The notes under the pieces are model-generated. The model had not been told where the DNA came from. It did not search any database and saw only the letters and a list, made by a program, of their open reading frames with translations. Below, piece by piece: positions 61,192 through 64,000 of a DNA stretch of 64,000 nt. Origin of the DNA: Acidimicrobiia bacterium (lineage in GTDB: Bacteria > Actinomycetota > Acidimicrobiia > IMCC26256 > PALSA-555); the NCBI GenBank assembly GCA_035948415.1, contig DASZJD010000001.1:1-64000 (forward strand), written 5' to 3'. How positions within the stretch are numbered: position 1 is the stretch's first letter; the number at the start of each line of letters is the position of its first letter. A program made the translations under genes and the position numbers.

Positions 61192-62676
61192 TCATCGGCA
61201 CGACCCCTTCGGCGCCGGGATCCCGAAGCGGGCGGGGTCGACGCCGCCGTTCCCGTTCGCGTACGTGTCGCCGGCGCTGTAGGAGGAGCTCGGTCCCGCC
61301 GCCTGGGGGGTCGGGGCGACCGGTCCCGCGCTCGTCGAGCCCCCGCCGCTCGGGATCACGATCGAGGAGAACCCCCGTCCGAGCACGAGCTCCACACCCG
61401 CCCCCTTGATCGACGGGTCGGCCACGAGCGGGGTGCTCGGCGGCAGGTACTGCAGCAGCAGCTCGCCCTGCGCGATGGCACCGGGCTTGTAGTGGACCTC
61501 GGTCGGGCTCAGCGCGCCGCTGACCTGCCCGGTGCTGCCGCCGGCGAAGCCGGCGCGCCGCACGAGGTCGTTCAGCGTGGCCTGGGCCAGGCCGCTGGTG
61601 CCGGTGCTGTCGACCACCTGCACCGTGACGGACCTCGGGGTCACCGCGGCGGCCGGGGCGCTGCTGTTCTTGCCGCTGAAGTCCCGGAGCCGGGCCAGCA
61701 GGCCCTGGTTGTCCGGCTCCTGGACGTACAGGACCTGGGCGCCGTTCTGGTTCGGTCCCGTCTTCCAGGGCATGGTCTGGAACTCGAGGTGGCTCTGGTC
61801 GTTCGGGTTCACGGTGCGGAAGACGTCGATGAGCGAGAGGACGTCGCTCTTGCTGAGGTTCTGGTCGAACACCAGGTAGTGGAGCACCTTGTTCACGATG
61901 TCGTTGCCGGTGATCGGGTCCTGGAGGCTGCGCTGGACCGCGATGCCGGCCAGCTCGCGGATGAACTGCTGCTGGCGGGCGATCCGCCCGATGTCGGCGG
62001 TCGGGTCGGCGAGCTGCCACTGGTGCGAGATCTGGCTGTAGAACTCCAGCGTCCGCGACCGCGCGTACGCCAGCGCCTCGGCGCCGTTCAGGCGCACGCA
62101 GCCGGGATAGATGAAGAGGCCGCTCTCCTGGTCGCGGGCCGGGTACGGGAAGTACACCGGGACCTGCCCGATGGCGTTCACGACGTCCTGGAAGCTCTGG
62201 AAGTCGACCGAGATGAAGTGGTTGATGTCGATCCCGAAGTCGGCCTTCAGGGTCTCGATCGTCTTGTTCGGGCCGATGCCGTAGGCGGCGTTGATCTTCG
62301 CCATCCCCTTCCCCGGGATGTTGACCCACAGGTCGCGGGGGAACGACACGATCAGGGTCCGCTTGGCGTTCGGCTCGACGTGCACCACCATCATCGTGTC
62401 GGAGTTGACGTTCGGGTCCTGGGCCGCGCTGCCGAAGGCCTGCGCCTGCTGTTTGTTCTTCACGAACGCGCGCGTGTCGGAGCCGAGCAGGAGGTAGTTG
62501 GCGCCTTGGGGCGGTGGCGGCGCCTCCTTGATCTGGACGCGCTTGACCCCGGCCAGCTTGTCGCTGATCACGTAGTTGACGGTCACCACCCCGCCGGTCA
62601 TGACCGCGGTGGCGACGCCGAGCGCGATGAGGTACCGACCGGAGAAGGCGCGCAGGACTGAACGGCGGAGGGCCAC
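61192..62676 (-). CDS. LytR-CpsA-Psr (LCP) family glycan ligase with LytR_C domain
   Basis: A 494-residue protein: N-terminal helix (about 14-37), LCP catalytic domain from about 58 (GANYLLLGSDTR, SDTMMVVHVEP, IVSFPRDLWVNIPGKGMAKINAAYGIG, GCVRLNGAEALAYARSR), then a LytR_C domain (VTVQVVDSTGTSGLAQATLNDLVRRAGF) and a Ser/Gly-rich tail. LCP enzymes transfer lipid-linked glycans to peptidoglycan; the conserved Arg in FPRD and YARSR bind the pyrophosphate. It heads the seven-gene envelope operon. GTG start, predicted leaderless. Confidence 0.93.
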   Translation of the reverse strand: MALRRSVLRAFSGRYLIALGVATAVMTGGVVTVNYVISDKLAGVKRVQIKEAPPPPQGANYLLLGSDTRAFVKNKQQAQAFGSAAQDPNVNSDTMMVVHVEPNAKRTLIVSFPRDLWVNIPGKGMAKINAAYGIGPNKTIETLKADFGIDINHFISVDFQSFQDVVNAIGQVPVYFPYPARDQESGLFIYPGCVRLNGAEALAYARSRTLEFYSQISHQWQLADPTADIGRIARQQQFIRELAGIAVQRSLQDPITGNDIVNKVLHYLVFDQNLSKSDVLSLIDVFRTVNPNDQSHLEFQTMPWKTGPNQNGAQVLYVQEPDNQGLLARLRDFSGKNSSAPAAAVTPRSVTVQVVDSTGTSGLAQATLNDLVRRAGFAGGSTGQVSGALSPTEVHYKPGAIAQGELLLQYLPPSTPLVADPSIKGAGVELVLGRGFSSIVIPSGGGSTSAGPVAPTPQAAGPSSSYSAGDTYANGNGGVDPARFGIPAPKGSCR

Positions 62677-62685
62677 GGGCCCTTC

Positions 62686-62691
62686 AGTTTA
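62686..62691 (-). promoter_or_regulatory. -10 box of the LCP-headed envelope operon
   Basis: TAAACT on the minus strand ends 9 bases before the GTG at 62676, so the operon mRNA is probably leaderless. It lies in CAGTTTACTG, the same sequence seen upstream of ahcY. Confidence 0.45.
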
Positions 62692-62724
62692 CTGGGGGGC
62701 TCCCCCGTCCTCCGATCAGCCGCG

Positions 62725-62730
62725 TACCCT
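62725..62730 (+). promoter_or_regulatory. -10 box upstream of a small leader frame and the PabC-like gene
   Basis: TACCCT ends 7 bases before a GTG at 62738 and 99 bases before the PabC-like ATG. No -35 was recognised. Confidence 0.35.
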
Positions 62731-62737
62731 CGGCGCC

Positions 62738-62833
62738 GTGCACGCGCCGCGCCGAGCCGCCGCCGCGCCGTCGGGTGCGGTCGTGCCGCGAGCGGGCCGG
62801 CGGGCCGCCGGCCGGCCGGGGCCGGCCCGATGA
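62738..62833 (+). CDS. Possible 31-codon leaderless leader peptide
   Basis: A GTG-started frame of 31 codons rich in Arg, Ala and Pro. Its stop TGA overlaps the ATG of the PabC-like gene (ATGA), which itself has only a weak ribosome site. The -10 box at 62725-62730 would start its mRNA on the GTG. Either a real translated leader that couples downstream translation, or chance in GC-rich DNA. Confidence 0.3.
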   Translation: MHAPRRAAAAPSGAVVPRAGRRAAGRPGPAR

Positions 62834-63675
62834 GCGACGTCGTGACCTGGGTCGACGGCGCGCTCGTCCCCGCCGGCGAGGCCCGGGTCTCGGCCTTCGA
62901 CCACGGGATCCTCGTCGGGGACGGGGTCTTCGAGACCCTCGCCGTCTACCGGGGGGTGCCGTTCGCGTGGCGGCGGCACCTCGAGCGGCTCGGCCGCTCG
63001 GCGGACGGGCTGGGGCTCGCGGCGCCCGACCCGTCGGCGCTTCGGGCGGCCGCCGACGCCGTGGTCGCCGCCAACGGGATCGTCGACGGCCGCCTTCGGA
63101 TCACGGTGACGGGCGGGCCGTCGCCGCTCGGCTCCGAGCGCGGGGACGCGCCCCCGACGGTGATCGTCGCCGTCGCCCCGGCCCGGGCGCGGTCGGTCTC
63201 GGAGGCGGTGGTGACGGTGCCGTGGCCCCGGAACGAGCGGGGCGCGGTCGCGGGCCTGAAGACGATCTCGTACGCCGAGAACGTGCGGGCGCTGGCGTTC
63301 GCGCGGCAGCGAGGCGCGAGCGAGGCGGTGTTCGCGAACACCCGCGGCGAGCTCTGCGAGGCCACCGGCTCGAACGTGTTCCTCGTGGTCGACGGCGTGG
63401 TCTGCACCCCGCCGGTCGCCTCGGGCTGCCTGCTCGGGGTGACGCGGGCGCTCGTCCTCGAGCTGTGCGCGACCCACGGCGTCCGCGCCGAGGAGCGCAC
63501 GGTGCCGATCGGCGCCCTCGCCGGCGCCGGCGAGGCCTTCCTGACCTCGAGCACGCGTGAGGTGGTGGCGATCGCCCGCGTCGACGACCGCGAGCTCCCG
63601 GCCGCGCCCGGGCCGCGCACGCGGGCGCTCGCCGCGGCGTTCACGGCGCTGGTGGCCGCGGACCCGGATCCGTGA
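62830..63675 (+). CDS. Class IV PLP aminotransferase (PabC/branched-chain type)
   Basis: A 281-residue fold-type IV protein. VSAFDHGILVGDGVFETLAVYRGVPFAWRRHLERLGRSA is the N-terminal signature with the substrate Arg, the PLP Lys is in GLKTISYAENVRALAFAR, and EATGSNVFLVVDGVVCTPPVASGCLLGVTR is the C-terminal phosphate-binding region. The size fits aminodeoxychorismate lyase (p-aminobenzoate, folate) more than BCAT, but D-amino acid aminotransferase is not excluded. Its 3-prime end overlaps the biotin ligase gene on the other strand by 35 bases. Confidence 0.82.
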   Translation: MSDVVTWVDGALVPAGEARVSAFDHGILVGDGVFETLAVYRGVPFAWRRHLERLGRSADGLGLAAPDPSALRAAADAVVAANGIVDGRLRITVTGGPSPLGSERGDAPPTVIVAVAPARARSVSEAVVTVPWPRNERGAVAGLKTISYAENVRALAFARQRGASEAVFANTRGELCEATGSNVFLVVDGVVCTPPVASGCLLGVTRALVLELCATHGVRAEERTVPIGALAGAGEAFLTSSTREVVAIARVDDRELPAAPGPRTRALAAAFTALVAADPDP

Positions 63676-64000
63676 CGCGGCGCAGGTGGATCACGTCGCC
63701 GGCGCCGACGAGGACCGGCGGACCGGTCGGGGGCTGCACCGCGAGGCGGCCGTGCTCGTCGACGTCGACGGCGGCGCCCTCGAGCGTGCCCGTCGCCAGC
63801 TCGACGCGCACCTCCTGGCCGAGCGTCCCCAGCCGGGACCGGTAGCGGGCGGGCACCGCGTCGAGCGCGGCCAGCTCGGCCGCCAGCGCGTCGAGGAGCG
63901 CGTCGAGGAGGGCGCCGCGGTCGACGGCGTGCCCGGCTTCGCGGTCGCACGCGGTGGCGGTCTCGGCGAGCTCCGGCGGGAAGCCCACCCAGGTGACGTT
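63641..64000 (-). CDS. birA: Biotin--[acetyl-CoA-carboxylase] ligase, C-terminal part; continues off the right edge
   Basis: The last 119 residues of a BirA-type enzyme: NVTWVGFPPELAETATA closes the catalytic domain and GRLAVQPPTGPPVLVGAGDVIHLR the SH3-like C-terminal domain (SRLGTLGQEVRVELATGTLEGAAVDVDEHG). The enzyme attaches biotin to carboxylase carrier proteins. The N-terminal catalytic part with the biotinyl-AMP loop lies outside the window, as does the start codon. Confidence 0.85.
   Translation of the reverse strand, partial: NVTWVGFPPELAETATACDREAGHAVDRGALLDALLDALAAELAALDAVPARYRSRLGTLGQEVRVELATGTLEGAAVDVDEHGRLAVQPPTGPPVLVGAGDVIHLRRVTDPGPRPPAP

Overview
The window reads as a very GC-rich, gene-dense chromosome segment from an actinobacterium, plausibly a deep-branching, Acidimicrobiia-like lineage (inferred from gene content; no 16S gene is present). 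Supporting signs are a CysO-type cysteine operon, coenzyme F420 synthesis genes, a block that keeps the mycobacterial order of SahH, Pgi/Pmi-type SIS protein, ManB, FbiA, CofE, WbbL and LCP genes, many GTG starts, many 1 to 8 base stop/start overlaps, and TANNNT -10 boxes placed 6 to 10 bases before start codons (predicted leaderless mRNAs). No CRISPR array, transposase, integrase or tRNA was seen. No gene-free stretch exceeds about 300 bases apart from 5316-5905, which holds the tmRNA gene.

Layout. 1-4278 (minus): a flavin-dependent NMO-family oxidase, an orphan CoxL-like molybdenum hydroxylase subunit, then mec-cysO-cysM, an alternative cysteine pathway. 4301-5780 (plus): smpB, a DUF488 gene and ssrA (tmRNA), which ends in a long inverted repeat. 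5781-8850: a patch of visibly lower GC with a DinB/MDMPI-fold protein, a TPR-adenylate cyclase and a small gene resembling a LuxR-type C-terminal tail. 9090-13485 (minus): a conserved unknown, an SRPBCC protein coupled to a DinB-MOSC fusion, a P450 and a tandem DUF427 protein. 13583-16450: three candidate isoprenoid quinone genes. 16393-29026: mixed metabolism (AlgH, amidohydrolase, MDR oxidoreductase, drug-type ABC exporter, thioesterase, F420-type LLM oxidoreductase, desaturase, SRAP, MFS, 1-Cys peroxiredoxin) ending in an M23 peptidase.

29143-34717 (minus): core genes secA-prfB-ftsE-ftsX, with the M23 peptidase downstream as a likely FtsEX partner. An AftA-like arabinofuranosyltransferase (34803-36785) and a short HPF follow. 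37124-43991 is an SAH hydrolase / sugar-phosphate block (ahcY, Pgi/Pmi, Trm112-like, phosphomannomutase, a PTPS-related membrane protein). Next come a zinc ribbon, a CPBP protease, FtsH, and a coupled trio (giant GT2-membrane protein, DUF5719 protein, membrane thioredoxin).

52384-64000: an HbhA-like alanine-rich protein; the F420 operon cofD-cofE-nitroreductase; a seven-gene minus-strand envelope operon (LCP ligase, UDP-glucose dehydrogenase, UDP-glucuronate decarboxylase, WbbL-like rhamnosyltransferase, a histidine-rich membrane protein, a sugar nucleotidyltransferase, a GalE-like epimerase); then a PabC-like aminotransferase and the C-terminal part of biotin protein ligase. Together the right half looks like a cell-wall arabinogalactan or related glycan locus interleaved with division and protein-secretion genes.
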